Positions 1 to 12,596 of a stretch of 64,000 nucleotides of DNA are shown here, in pieces (position 1 is the first letter of the stretch; the number at the start of each line of letters is the position of its first letter). The position numbers and the translations under genes were made by a program. The stretch spans positions 5,608,290-5,672,289 of the forward strand of contig OU452221.1 in the NCBI GenBank assembly GCA_911728455.2, given 5' to 3'. The notes beneath the pieces were generated by a model. The model worked only from the letters and a program-made list of their open reading frames with translations. It was not told the origin of the DNA and did not search any database. The DNA comes from Marthasterias glacialis (Eukaryota; Echinodermata; Asteroidea; Forcipulatida; Asteriidae).

Positions 1-843
1 TCAAGGTTCCACTCGATGACTACAAGTGTACTGTAAATTACTGAGTCTTTCAGTTTCATCTGGGGGTTTATCATGGATGTCACCCTTTCAGTCTCTGAGT
101 ACAAAAGTACATTGTAATGGTTTTAGTTTTGTACAAACATTGACATGTGAAAGTAACTTAAAATTTGTATGAGAGTTTGTTGTTCATACATGTTTGTTTT
201 ATTATACTTGAGGTCAAATGAAATATCTCTGGCTATTATACATCTGTACATGCATGATGAAAGACCTTAATCTTATTTGAACAGAATCATCATTATTTAT
301 ATAATACAGATGGCTTACTATTAATGTTTTGCTTGCCTTTGTGGTGTGATTAAGTTTAAAGGTAGACGTAACTCAATATCCATAACCAATCCCTTCATTA
401 GGGGCCATTTTCTAAATTACATAGTTATACATGTGTGTGTACATGTAATTTTGACGGAGTGTACACTACTGTTAATGATCAGAACATTTGAATCATCATC
501 AAAAACCTTGGAATTAAATATTTATATAGAAACAAATGCTATGAGAAGTTGTTCCAGTTGACAAAGTAACAGATAATGTAAAGAAAACCACCATATTGAA
601 ACTTGTCACAGACAGTGATATATTGCATGATTATGTGCACTGATTACATTTGGCTTTTTTTCTCAAAAACAGAACTGCATGCAGGAATGCTACACAAGGG
701 ATCAGTCACTGGCCTAAAAATGTTCACCTTTTTTTCGTCGCTCATCCAATATTTTCACTTCGTTAACATTCAGACTTCAAAAACATCTAAACGAAGGTGT
801 ATAATTCCTTTACTTTTTTGAATGACAGAAAAAGTCCTCCTTT

Positions 844-1265
844 AGCCTTGTTCGCATTGGACTTTTTTGGGGTAAACTAACCAAGCAAATGGGTAACTTG
901 ACCATTCTAAGTCCAGTGAGAACAGCCCAGTCAAATTTCACCCAGGTAAAATAACCGAGGCCAATGGGTAGTTCAACCGGCCACCTTCTGCCCAGGTAAA
1001 CTAACCTGGTCAAACTAACCAAGCCAAAAAGTCCAGTGCAGACGCATTGTCCCAGTAAAACCGGCCAGTAAAATACCACATCCGGTCCGTGCAAAGGCTG
1101 GTTTAAAGGTGGCCGACGCTGTTACCATCATCTCGGTTAGTTTACCCATTGTCTCGGTTAGTTTACCCACATCAAATAATCCAAGTGCAGACGCCGGTAA
1201 GATTTACCCATTGGAAGTTAACCCATGGTCTCGGTTAAAATATTAATCCAATGCAAACACGGCTT
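844..1265. mobile_element. MITE with inverted ends and internal ggtaaactaacc repeats
   Basis: The left end (agccttgttcgcattgga) is the imperfect inverted counterpart of the right end (tccaatgcaaacacggct). Inside, the word ggtaaactaacc and its complement recur several times in both orientations, so the whole element can fold back. No coding capacity. Family not recognised; no second copy noticed. Confidence 0.7.
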
Positions 1266-2030
1266 TTGAGTTCAATATTTCTGAAAGATCAGGCCTGACT
1301 TCGCGTCTAGACATCTTACAGTATAACGACCTCCAGACCTGAGGATGCTCTCACTTTTCTCCTCCAGGTCATGAAATTAAAACCTTCAATCAAGACTGAA
1401 GATATCTGATTCCTCTTCTCACTTTTCACCTTTTGAAATCTCTAACTATTGCAGAAGAATCGTTATTTTATTAGGACGACATACGAGTATTTACCTAGTG
1501 AACGGGGCTGTAGTTGCCTAGGGGTTTTTGGGGCTTTGTTTATTTCCTGACCAGTCATTGACCAAGAGACCACACAAAGGCAGCTGCTTTCAAAGTAAAC
1601 AGACATTGTGTCATTGTGTTGTTTCCCATGAAAGACTTGCAAAGGGATATTGCATGGATGTGCTGACTGCAAAGTAGACCTTATCTTATTGAAAATCATT
1701 CCCCTTCCAAAGTTTTGTTTTGCTTCCGGCAAGATCACAGTTGCTTTATTTTCCTAAATTTATATCAGGTTAAAAAAAAATTTTTTTTTAATGGGATTTT
1801 TGAATAGAAAGTCCACCAATTGATGGTCATAAAAATACTGTTGTATACGTTATATTTTCCTTTTAAATAGCCTATTAAATAGTTTTTGTTTAATTAAAAT
1901 CTGGGAAACATACTGTACAGTACATGCTATTCATAAAGCGTAAAAAATTACTTGCTGCTGATACTTTAGAACAAATGGATTGATTGTTTAGTAAGTGTTG
2001 ATTTGTGTTAATGTTAGTGTTCCCAAATGT

Positions 2031-2225
2031 GGGCCTGGTTGCTTCGTTCTTGAAAAGGCAAGGGCACCAAGGCATTTTCTCCCTGGTAAAAGGGCACTTC
2101 TATTTTTTAAGCAATATTTTCTGCTTTTAAGCACCTTTATGAAAATGGGCCCAGGTGTCTTAACCCGAACCCCCAGACAAGTGAGTGTGACCGGTGATGA
2201 GAGGCCAGTTTGAATCTTGTAATAA
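2031..2225 (+). repeat. Fragments of the CAGGCCTG repeat family and of a SINE head
   Basis: Sequence from 2031 (gggcctggttgcttcgttct) matches the start of the copy near 34600, with the same gaaaaggcaagggcacc and cctggtaaa words. The segment about 2188-2225 (gtgatgagaggccagtttga) resembles the sequence next to the SINE head near 60075-60095. Both are truncated. Confidence 0.55.
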
Positions 2226-3035
2226 GCAGGGGGCTATTATATTCACTATTTGCTGCATTTGTTCATCGTGCCTTCTTGACTGTGGCCCCTCCCCCTCTTC
2301 TTCCTTTGTTGTGACCCTGGATATTCTTGCATTTTATTTTCTACTTTATTTGTTATCTAGGTAAGATGCCCGTCTATTTTTAATACCGACACGTCATTCA
2401 TTTTGGGAAGTTTGATATTTATGAGACTATTGTCACATTGGCTAAAGGCTTTATTATAGGATTTATAATTTTATAGGATTGTTTACAATCAAATATATGA
2501 AATTTTCATTTTGACAAAAGTAACAACATCATTTCGGATGTTTTACTTTAACTGTAATTATGAGACTGCTTAAGAATTTTACAAAGTTAACTGTCAAGTC
2601 ATACTGTGTACATTGTCCGTCATCTGAGTCATATTTTATGTGTCTGCTGACATACTTAGCATTTCTTGCTTTCGTTTTAGCACTCAAGTGTTACGGTATG
2701 GTTGTAGTTAACAGGAAATTCCTTGGTTGTGAAGGTCTGTTTTTCTTCTTATTAGTGGAGTAGAAATATTTATATTGGCAGTGGTCCATGGCTGCTGTGG
2801 AATTGGTGCATTGTTGTTGGTATAAATCCCATTGTAGTATGGTTATTACATGTGTACAGTATGTAATTGAAGTACACGTATGTAAAGCAAGCAAAAAGCA
2901 GATTCCGCTCAAATTTACAAAACTAAGACTATAAAAACTTAAGTGAATAAAAGGATACTTTAAAAAAATGCAACAAAATGAAATCAACAAAATGTTGAAA
3001 AGTAAACATATCCCAAATATTGTAGCTGGAATTAT

Positions 3036-4165
3036 TTGAGTGGCAGCCATGGCTTGCAGCTGGAATTATCTGAAAGGCATCCATGGCTTGAGTATGAAGA
3101 AAGGCATCCATGGCTGGAGGAAGGCCTCCATGTCTAGAGTATGGAGGAAGGCCTCCATGTCTAGAGTATGGAGGAAGGCCTCCATGTCTAGAGTATGGAG
3201 GAAGGCCTGCATGACTTCAGTATGAAGAAAGGACTCCATGTCTACAGTGTGGAGATAAGGTGTGCATGGTTGGAGTATGGAGGAGGGTCTGCATGGTTGG
3301 AGTATGGGGGAAGGCGTACATGGTTGGAGTATTGAGGGAGGCCTCCATGGCTGGAGTATGGAGGAAGGCATACATGGTTGGAGTATGGAGGAAGGCGTAC
3401 ATGGTTGGAGTATGAAGGAAGGCCTATATTATATGGCTCAAGTTTGGAGGAAGGCCTGCTTGGCTGAAGTATGGAGGAAGGCCTGTATGACTTTAGTATG
3501 AAGAAAGGACTCCATGTTTAAAGTGTGGAGGTAAGGCCTGCACGGTAGGAGTATGGAGGAAGGCCTCCATGTCTAGAGTATGGAGGAAGGCCTCCATGGC
3601 TGGAGTGTGAAGGAAGGCCTCTATTATATGGCTCAAGTTTGGAGGAAGGCCTGCTTGGCTGAAGTATGGAGGAAGGCCTGCATGACTTGAGTATGAAGAA
3701 AGGACTCCATGTCTAGAGTGTGGAGGTAAGGCCTGCATGGTTGGAGTATGGAGGAAGGCGTACATGGTTGGAGTATTGAGGGAGGCCTCCATGGCTGGAG
3801 TATGGAGGAAGGCCTATATTATATGGCTCAAGTTTGGAGGAAGGCCTGCTTGGCTGAAGTATGGAGGAAGGCCTGCATGACTTTAGTATGAAGAAAGGAC
3901 TCCATGTCTAGAGTGTGGAGGTAAGGCCTGCATGGTCGGAGTATGGAGGAGGGTCTGCATGACTTGAGTATGAAGAAAGGACTCCATGTCTACAGTGTGG
4001 AGGTAAGGCCTGCACGGTCAGAGTATGGAGGAAGGCGTGCATGGTTGGAGTATTGAGGAAGGCGTGCATAGTTGGAGTATTGAGGGAGGCCTCCATGGCT
4101 GGAGTATGGAGGAAGGCTTGCATGGCTCGAGTGTGGAGGGAGAGCCTCCATGGCTGGAATATGAA
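3036..4165. repeat. 27-bp minisatellite with a 195-bp higher-order repeat
   Basis: About 1.1 kb of diverged tandem units built on a 27-bp core (gaaggcctccatgtctagag plus tatggag). The block around tatatggctcaagtttgg occurs with identical spacing: its gctca starts at 3436, 3631 and 3826, exactly 195 bp apart twice. Because 27 is a multiple of three, all frames stay open for long distances (for example 3066-3371 minus and 3262-3501 plus). These open frames are artefacts of the repeat, not proteins. Confidence 0.93.
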
Positions 4166-4575
4166 TATTGACTCATTATTGCTGCCCTCTGAGTGCTCTC
4201 TGGCCCATTTAAACAATTTAACATCTGTCTCTGTGACTACATGTACATGTACATGCTGCCTTTTTACATGCAGTCACTGATACATGTACTATCTTGTGTG
4301 CAAATTGTACACAGGGCAACTTGGTCACGAGGCAATTAACGGCAGTGAGCATTGTGTGTTTATTATTGGCTTGAAAAGCAGATTCATATTATATACAATT
4401 GATTGTATTTATTGAAAGAATTTTCAGGAAAAATAAATTTAAGCAATATACACAAAATCTACATACTGTACGCAGTACATGTGCATGTACATGTAGATTA
4501 CGTACAGTAGATTGGAAATATTTGTCCTTTGCAGTGTACTGTGTAGACATCACCCAGTGAATATCTTACATTATA
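4166..4575. other. Non-coding spacer rich in ACATGTA words
   Basis: No gene seen. Contains several copies of tacatgtacatgta-like palindromes (4238-4252, 4478-4496). Confidence 0.5.
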
Positions 4576-5427
4576 CAGTCGACTCTCGTTAATACGAGCT
4601 CCGATGTTACAAGGTTCCGGTTTATACAAGGTATTTTGCCGGTCCCGAACTACCCCGTGCGTGTTTTAATGCATTTAAATACAGAAGATACGAGCACGGT
4701 CATGACGAGAACACGGATAATACGAGGTATTCTTGCAGCCCCGTAATGAGCAAATGTATTGTTTGTCTTACTTTTATAGCGAGTTTGGGGAATGAATTGT
4801 TGGGCATCGATAGTTTACCTTCATTGAGGTGAAAAATTGACGTCTCAGCCTTCCAAAACATGCACTACCGCTCCGTTGATCATGATCAATAGAGGTGCTA
4901 TTTGAGCGTTAGCAATGGTACCAGTCTATTCAATGGTAGTACAACGCAGACGAGAGGTGGACACCAGACCGTTTATTGTTCGCTGGTATCCCGCCGTAGC
5001 AATGCACTATCTCGCATTACTGTGACCTTACTAAGGTGTGACAACCAATGAAAATCAACATTCAACTTGTCATGTTGGCCGTTGCGACCGAAACTTGGCT
5101 GCCAAGAACGGCAAGTTTAAGTCATATGCGTTCCTTTTTCAGTCATGAAAAATGTAAATTGTTTTCATAAATTGACTTTCGAAATAAATTAATTAAATCA
5201 AAACAGTTTTATTTGCCCAAAATGTTGTATGTTTGTATGGTACATGTACATGTATATCATCACAGTTATGCAGTTTCCATTGCAGTACGGGTGCATTTAT
5301 AGACGTGCGCCATTATGTCATGCACTGTGCATTGTTATACATGTACCACGCTCGGATAGTATGAGGTTCGGTTAATACGAGACAAACGGGCCAGTCCGGC
5401 GGACCTCGTATTAACGAGAGTCGACTG
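4576..5427. mobile_element. Non-autonomous pogo/Tigger-like DNA transposon, 852 bp
   Basis: Begins cagtcgactctcgttaatac and ends with its exact inverted counterpart gtattaacgagagtcgactg, flanked on both sides by TA (4574-4575 and 5428-5429). CAGT-type ends with TA target duplication are typical of the pogo/Tigger branch of Tc1/mariner. Further atacgag words occur just inside both ends. There is no transposase-like open frame, so it would have needed an enzyme from elsewhere. The perfect outer ends suggest fairly recent insertion. Confidence 0.85.
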
Positions 5428-6534
5428 TACATAATACGTATACTTGTACATGTACTTTAATGTTGGCAGCGGGAGATAAACATACATGTAGTTGGTTAAT
5501 TTTGTTATGCACTTAAAAAGAACAGTGTTGCCAAGATGTATTTTTAGTAATGTTAAAGAGACCACATGTGCAATTTATTAATATGCACTGTATTGTGCTC
5601 CCTTTTTTAAAGGGATACATACATACATGTAGCACTAATTTATTGAAAAGTTTTTTTTGTGTCAGTAAAACATAAGGAAGGATCTCTTATAAATGTTCTC
5701 GCCCTGAACCAATGGAGGTTAGCTGTAAAATCCATTACATACAATACTTTGTGCCTGTCAACCTATAGTATGAAGAATTCGACTGATAGTGCACTTATTT
5801 TTGTATACATGTACACATGTATATAACAGAGATAGCTGTGTTACTCTAACAGATGAAATATAAAAAACTTAATGATAGCACTTAAAGACTAACTAATAGT
5901 ATTTTTTGTAGACATGCTCATGTCTGAGTTCCATCTTGTAGGCCTAAATAATTTTATTATTTACGACCAAAAGAAGCATTCATGAACGTGTAAAGTGTAA
6001 TTTCACACAGCAAGTTTAGACATCATCTATTTGTGGTGGTGACAAGTTGACGGCACAACATGTGTTAATGATGGATGCATTTTTCCCAAAACAACATGTA
6101 CTTTGTTTCATTACCTATTATGAACAACAGTGGACAAATTCTAAATATAATGATGAGAAATAAAACAATTTAGGAAGATAAAGTGTGGTTCTTGCGGGAG
6201 AAAGCATGACTAAAGGTCAAGTGAAACTGTTGGCTTTGGAGTGTACCATGCGGAAGTGGGTAGGTCCTATTTGTGTGCGTTACAATTGAATCAAACTACA
6301 CAGTATAGGAAATAGCGATTGCAAGTAAACATTCACAATCACATCCTACATGTATGAAGCTTGAGTAAAAAAAAGGATGGTCACATACATGTAGATTGAT
6401 TGTGTTACGACAGGAGTAGCCCACTGAACACACCTACCTGAGGTGATTTTTTCAATGGTCACAATGTTAACAGAGCCAGTTTGAAGGCTTGGCAGCGATT
6501 GCCATGATTTAGATCTTTTCTTTTTTTTTATATT
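5428..6534. other. Non-coding spacer
   Basis: AT-rich, with scattered ACATGTA words. Nothing gene-like or clearly repetitive recognised. Confidence 0.5.
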
Positions 6535-6663
6535 GGGGTGAACAAAGAAAAATTGATTGGAACGGGATTTAAACCTGCGACCTTTGGATTAACGTGCCGG
6601 CACTCTACCAACTGAGCTATTAGCCCTAATGTTGGCAGTCTCCCTGTTTTGTCAATATCTTTG
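6535..6663 (-). mobile_element. tRNA-derived SINE, type 4
   Basis: Read on the minus strand this contains a tRNA-like head: box A tagctcagttggtagagtgc and box B gcaggtttaaatcccgttc, followed by caatttttctttgttcaccc. A second copy lies at 49512-49637 on the plus strand with the same flanks on both sides (caaagatattgacaaaa before, ttttctctgtttaccc after). Dispersal with shared flanks shows it is a SINE, not a functional tRNA gene. Confidence 0.8.
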
Positions 6664-8990
6664 TATGGGGGGAGTGGGGGATGTTTTCTTTTTTTATATG
6701 ACAGGCACCAAAGAAATTTTGTAGATTTCCAAACAGCACTGACTGGAGACAATTTTGCTACACTGAACATATTTTACAGTAAATGAGTGGAGTTGATCCT
6801 CAATGAGTTGATGTATGTAGGTTCAGGGAATGATTTCATCTGGCAAGTTTGCGTAATGTCATAATATTTTACTGCACACGTTCTCCCTTAACACTGGTCT
6901 GCTGGCCAAATGCTAGTAAAAACACCTGAGGACTAGGCTGGCTACTTCAGTTGTTAAAACACGTCCCTATTTTGGTATGAAATAGTGACCAGTGAAAGCG
7001 CTGGCGGACCAGTGAAATGACAAGCTAAATAGTCCTGCTGGCTAGTTACTGAAAAAGTTAAGGGCAAACCCTGTATACTGAATGCTAATATTGAGTTAGC
7101 AAACGAAGGTTTTTTGAGTAGCAACTGATACATATTGTACAGCATTTTGCTACTGATGTACATGTATGCTACATGTATGCTACATGTATGTGAGGAAAAT
7201 CGTTCACTGAGGTTTCTACCTCCAAGATTTGCCACACCCTTAAGACGTCTTGTTTGCTCACTCACATGTAACATGTACAGTTTCATTTTTCAAAGCTACA
7301 TACACTATACAATGTTAGGCACATGTACTTGTACATGTACATGTATGACTGTACAATGTAATGTGTGTACCATGTATGTTCTGTGCATGACTGACCATGT
7401 TGAAAAAAGATTGAACGACGCCTGTGAAGACTCATACGACGTACGAAGGCTGCAGTGAAAACACATCCTTTCACTGCTTTTTGTTCGGATAACAATCTTT
7501 TATTATTATACACATGGATACACTATACTTTTAAACACAAATCAATTGATGCAGTCACGTTCGAACAAGTTTCTATTAAACTGAACAGCATTTAAAAAAG
7601 AATTATGTATACATATTATAAATTTAGCTGAATTAGTATTCTATACTTCCTATTGAAATTGACTACATATAATTATAATAGGCCTACTGTATGAGTATGA
7701 GACATATATTGCATACAGTTTATACTAAAATTTATACTAAAATAAAACATGGACATTCTTGTGTTTTTGAGTCTGATTTTAGCAAAGATCTGTAAAGCTG
7801 AGTTAAGTACATTGTAATCTCAATAAGACAATAAATAGCAGTTCTCGATAGAAACTATTATTTTGGGATGTCCACCCCCGAAAAGGGCCAATAAAGTGGT
7901 ATTTTTTCACATTACATTTTTCGGGCTTAATGGTTTGATATAACGTACAAATTAATACTTATTGTTTTATCTTTTAATTTGTTAATTTAAATTAATTTAA
8001 AATTTGGACGATCTGTTTCGACATCGCTTGGTAGCGCGTTTTGATGACGTAGATTACGGCGCCGAATGACAATGCAAACACAGTGACATGAAACGCACTG
8101 CTGACCATTAAGCTCTGGTATGTTTCACTGCATCCATCCAAATTTGTTGGTATTGCGGATCTGATGGGAATCTGTGCAGACTGTCACCATCTTTAGTAGT
8201 GCTGCAAGTAGCAATAATACACCTCAATGGGATTTTCCTGTATAAGAGATTTGTCCAAAGAGACTAAGTGCATGAAGTTACATTTATAGTTTGCATTATA
8301 ACGTAACAAATCCACACGTATTGATTGCTGCACACCGACTGACAGCATTGGCCTTTTTCTACATCATATTTCCCCTCTAGGGGCGCAGATTTCAACCCTA
8401 ATTTTATTTTTTATTTTTTTTTGCGATGTGAACATCCTACAGTGTAGAAAATTTTGAACAAACTTGCATTTCTAGGTTAATATGGGCATACATGTATTTT
8501 AAAAGTGGAAAAAAAAATCCATTTCAATGGACCTTTAATAAAAAGAGAACTGTGGTGTGCCCACGTTCCCCCTCCCCTGTCTGCCACCCAATCTTATGCT
8601 TCATTCCATAAAGCCGATATACCAGAGATCTATTGATGCAAGGATTCCGTCTCTGGCACTGTGTGATAAAAATGCTGGAGAAGCTAGGGGGAAAAAAAGT
8701 GCGCCCTGCAATACAGAAAATACTTGACATGTGTCATTTTCATCAAGGGGTGGGCCAATTGCACGCTGTGTAAGTAGCAGTAGGCCGTGGCACCTCAAAA
8801 GAAAATTAACATTTCAGATGGATGAAAGTCCAGACTCCATGTGTGTGTACATTGCGATGATGAATTTTGGTTGCAATTGCTGTGTGGTGTGCACGCACAC
8901 ACACACACCCTAACACACACAAAATGGCATAGTACTAGTAGGGAAGGACTGAGGACTCCCTGTTTTGAAATCCTGTAGTACAGGGCTCAA
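6664..8990. other. Non-coding stretch with one dispersed repeat
   Basis: Contains the dispersed repeat at 6985-7215, tandem tgctacatgta words (7155-7190) and a short CA run (8893-8908). The part 7860-8540 is AT-rich with an isolated CpG-containing patch near 8020-8065. No exon recognised. Confidence 0.5.
6985..7215 (+). repeat. Dispersed repeat shared with 33265-33420
   Basis: The segment 7065-7215 (ctgtatactgaatgctaata, gagtagcaactgataca, gcattttgctac, gaggaaaatc) has the same ordered words as 33285-33410. The two copies are quite diverged. Family unknown. Confidence 0.6.
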
Positions 8991-9570
8991 ATTTGGGGGA
9001 AAAATTCCAGAAGACTGCAGAATCTGTAGTTCACAATTTTTACTAGGCCAGAATATTTTTTCCACAAGACCAGAATCATAAGTTAAACATCTAAACTGTT
9101 TTTGTGTAAAGAGAAGCTAGGAGAAGCTCATTTGTCTGACGAGTGAGTATCGTGTACTTCGATACTTGAATTCGGGGGAAACTCCCACAAGATCGCAGGA
9201 TCTGTACATGTAGTTCACAAATTTAACCTTACATGTCACAATTTTTGTGAAAATTATGGTCTGGTAAAATTGTGAACTCCAGGTCCTGCTGTCTTGTGGA
9301 TTTTCCCCCAAAATTTGAGTATTGAAGTACATGATACGTACTTACCCATAAGACAAATAAGATCAATCTTCTCTTTGTAAGGTAAATTTATCACTCAAAA
9401 GTCAACATTTGAACATCATTTTGGTACACCACAGTGAGATATTATTATTCAAACGAGAAAAACAAGACCTCTGGACTAGTCCGGTCAATAGTTTTCCTGG
9501 TAGCCCCGACATAAAATCACTGGCCTCAGGGCCTGCTGTCCAGTATTAATTTCAAGCCCTGTAGTGTAGG
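8990..9570. repeat. Dispersed repeat, second copy at 19800-20165
   Basis: Shared ordered words with the second copy include caagaccagaatc, gaagctcatttgtct / gatctcatttgtctta, attattcaa...aaaacaagacc and aaatcactggcct...gggcctg, ending agccct. A fold-back at 9155-9331 is inserted inside it. Confidence 0.65.
9155..9331. mobile_element. Fold-back element inside the dispersed repeat
   Basis: Left arm tacttcgatacttgaattcg, gggggaaactcccacaagat pairs imperfectly with right arm atccacaagacagcaggacc read in reverse complement, ending at gtattgaagtac. Together the arms span about 175 bp. A related fragment lies just upstream (gggggaaaaattccagaaga, 8995-9025). Confidence 0.65.
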
Positions 9571-10189
9571 CTATTAAAAATATTTTGTTTATTTTCCACA
9601 AATGTACATTATGGAAGTGTGCTTATCTTGCTTGTTCCCAGGCTGGCGGAGTCCCCAGAGGAAAGATAATTAGGATACGTCTGTTTACATTTTGCATTTG
9701 GCAGTTTGGGCAAGCGTTTATTAGTTCCAGTGCCAATTTGCACGAGTGATGAAACAAAAATCATAGCCATGTACCTGCACTGTACAATGCTTGCATTTTT
9801 TAATGACTGCACATGTTGTGGTGACGTGATTAAAAAAAAAAAAAAAAAAAAATAGAGAATGAATGGTATGGGTACAATGTAAAACTGTAGCTTTTTTTCT
9901 GTAACATAACATGTTGATTTTTTTTTTAATGCTAACAATTTTTTGGAAGTTGGCATTTCTTTCAAGATGTTTTGTCCTGAGGTCTATACATGTATCTGAA
10001 GTACTGCCATCCTGGACAAAACTCTGTTATGCATGATTCCATTTTGCATTTCAGGTCAGGCGTTCCAAACAGTTAAAGAACACTGGTGGTTAAAAAAAAA
10101 AAAAAAAAAAAAATCACTTAATGCTGTATTGCATGCAGCTACAAGTGTTCATACACCTATGGACTGAGTAGCCCCTATTGGCCCTTATT

Positions 10190-10395
10190 GACCCCTTGCT
10201 CCAACGTCACAGGTGGCTACTGTCCGCCACGCTCACCATTTTGGGAGTCAAATTGCGTGTACAAATTATGGTAAGCGTGTAAACGCCGCGACGCCCGAAA
10301 TGCCCACTACACTGTATAAACACAGGGACATTGACTGAAAACAAATGACGTAACCAAGCTTTGTGATGATCACGTCAAGTGAATTGCGTCAACAC
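10190..10395. repeat. Repeat family with CCATTTTGGGAGTCAA ends
   Basis: Carries ccattttgggagtcaaattg at 10237 and, inverted at the other end, gggacattgactg...aaccaagctttgtgatgat. Related copies at 23770-23945, 35728-35930 and 37384-37570 share cacaataatcttggttgcg and gggagtcaatgtccct. Probably a short non-autonomous DNA transposon; class not assigned. Confidence 0.7.
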
Positions 10396-11261
10396 ATTCG
10401 TTATAGCAATGTAGTGGACAGTACTGCCCCCCCCTCCAGTAGTTATCAATTAGAACCAAACTCTACTCAGTTCTAAAAAGCGATACATTCTCATCCAGTT
10501 CACACCTACATACGTGTTGACGCATGTTGTGCCCTGAAATGTGAGAAAATCTGAATTACATTACACAGTCTGTGTACATGTACCTACATGTAGATATTTT
10601 TTTCACAAGAGGACAGAAATAAATTATGTTGGAAGCAAGTGATGCAGTGTTAATATGTCGTCAGGTACGGTATGGTTTGTTGATAAGAAAAGGCACTCCG
10701 AAGCTGTGAGAAACTAAAACAATCTTTGCCTCCTCGTGGCTAAGATTTTGTGCACGTGCATATGTGTACAGGTACATGTACACTACGCTTTGTATATTAT
10801 TGGTTCATGTTTGTACAGCATCCGATTCCTGCTTGTGGAATGCCCCCTGGCAGAATTTCTAATAAAAGTGGAGACTTGGTTGGTTGTTTTTTTTTTCCCA
10901 CTCTCATGTAAATAGCATACATAAAAACAATGGTTTTGTACTGAACAAATGGCGAGAGGAGGGTCATCTTGAAACCCATAGGGCTTGTAGCGGTGACCCT
11001 AGGTGTAGATGCCAAAAATGAACATTGCATTGTGAACATTTCAAATCCTTTGCTAAAATTTACCACAAAGTCGACTTATTAATTGTATAAAGCATTGAGC
11101 ATTAAATCCTTGACTTGATTTGATTTTTATTTGTAGTTGTCTTTAATTTTTTATTTTATCAATATTATTACTATTATTTATTTATTTATTTATTTTTTTT
11201 TTTTGGGGGGGGTGTGGTGTGGGGTGGTTGGGGGAGAGCCTCTCCCCTCACCAAAAATTAA

Positions 11262-11340
11262 CCACCCAAAATGGCAGACCATGGGCAGACAGTAGCCGGG
11301 CGTGACATCAGTGCAAGGGGGTCCAGATGTAAAAGTCCCG
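11262..11340. repeat. Fragment of the CCATTTTGGGAGTCAA family
   Basis: caaaatggcagaccatgggc, agacagtagccgggcgtgac and cagtgcaaggggt match the outer end of the copy at 37520-37570 in ordered words. Confidence 0.6.
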
Positions 11341-11410
11341 AAAGGTTCCAGGAAGTTAGAATGCAGTACTGTACGTGCAAGACTGCCACTATTGTGCATT
11401 TTATTGTTAA

Positions 11411-11607
11411 GACCATGTCACACAATGCAATCTACAGGCAACCAGTTCAAGAAGAGAACATTTCAGTTTTTTCATTATTTTCTCTGGGATAGTGAGTCAC
11501 AGCTAATTTAAGAGTGTTTCTTGTGCTGCCAAAGTTTTCCTTTTGCATACAGTGCAGTTGGTTGCCTCCAAGTTGCCTGAAAAAAATGCTGTGTGTGACA
11601 AGGCCCT
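11411..11607. mobile_element. MITE, TTA-type family (copy 1)
   Basis: Ends gaccatgtcacacaatgcaa and, inverted, gctgtgtgtgacaaggccct; internal words acaggcaacca and gttggttgcctccaagttgc recur in the copies at 56237, 58726, 58955 and 62213. Confidence 0.75.
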
Positions 11608-12596
11608 TGCACTACTTGCAATTTTGATGTTTACAGTTGGAGGAATGAAGTGTAAACCAAATGGGAAGTGAAAATTAAAACAGAAATATACACACAGTAC
11701 ATGTGTAGGAGTGCATTTAGATGATGGATCGCATGATAAGAGTAGCCACACCCAAGTATCGATGCAATAATTTACTGATAAAAAGATCTTGCTCATGTGG
11801 GTAGGTAGGGGAATAGTAACTCAAATACATGTAGTCCCAATTTATTGACAATGAGTTTAACAAAAATTATCAGTTGTTAATGCGCAATGTGGAAGCACGA
11901 TAACAACTTCATGATGCACCCTTGCTTGTACAAGCAAGCAAGGCTTTCCTCTTGTTTGCTCTAAGCTGTTCCTGTACATCCAGTATGGCATATATATTCT
12001 CATTAACACCCATCCAATGCATGATAAACCCGATGATTCCCTTGGCTTTTGAAGAAAAGAAAAAGAAATTGTGTACTGCACCGTAGAACTATTTTGAAGG
12101 TCCTTGTTGGGGTGAGTCATGAACTCTTTGTGAAGTGTGTTCCACCTCAATGAATAATCTCTGATGGCTGTATTATATTGAAGTCAGAGGTGGAATTTCA
12201 GTCTACACTGTAGCCCAACAGGTGCAGTGAATGTGCCCCTTTGCTCTATGATGTACGGTTATGTGTGCGAAACTAATTTCCCAACTTTTTGAGGCTACCA
12301 CTTCCTGGTCAAAATGGATGGTATTATATATGTACGTGTATCAAAAGCAAGTAAGGAAAGATATAAGGCTGTGGTTCTAACATGATCATTAGATCGAAAA
12401 GATGTTTTTTGTGCCGCCATGACAATTTATGTTAAAAAGATTGAGTCGTTAACGACCCTTGCGGTGTTTCCCCTGGGTTACGGAATGAGCAAAGTAAAAA
12501 TTTCAAATTGATGATTGAGCAAATTTACACAGCCTGCAAACTGACAAGAAAGAGGCACTCATACAGATGCGTAGGAATTCCATCTACATTTACAAG

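Larger units (their letters stand above)
1..3035. other. Region without a gene; one MITE and repeat fragments
   Basis: No exon recognised. Apart from the MITE at 844-1265 and repeat fragments at 2031-2225 it is AT-rich sequence with short A/T runs, for example near 1770-1795. Small open frames here have no recognisable protein character. Confidence 0.6.
9571..12596. other. Non-coding stretch with poly-A tracts and repeat copies
   Basis: Holds A-runs of about 20 bases near 9832-9851 and 23 at 10092-10114, the repeat copies listed separately (10190, 11262, 11411) and a T/G low-complexity run at 11170-11235. No exon recognised. Confidence 0.5.

Noticed and set aside
346-365. taagtttaaag|gtagac as the donor of a first srGAP exon
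   Set aside because: The frame that gives the right phase shows no F-BAR lead sequence and no convincing start.
3066-4280. Several overlapping open frames of 60-100 codons on both strands rich in HTPTM, SILQP or WRKAS words
   Set aside because: They are translations of the 27-bp minisatellite in different frames; a unit divisible by three keeps frames open by chance.
6535-6663. Functional tRNA gene
   Set aside because: Boxes A and B are tRNA-like, but the same sequence with the same flanks occurs again at 49512-49637, and pairing of a full acceptor stem is not seen. It is a SINE head.
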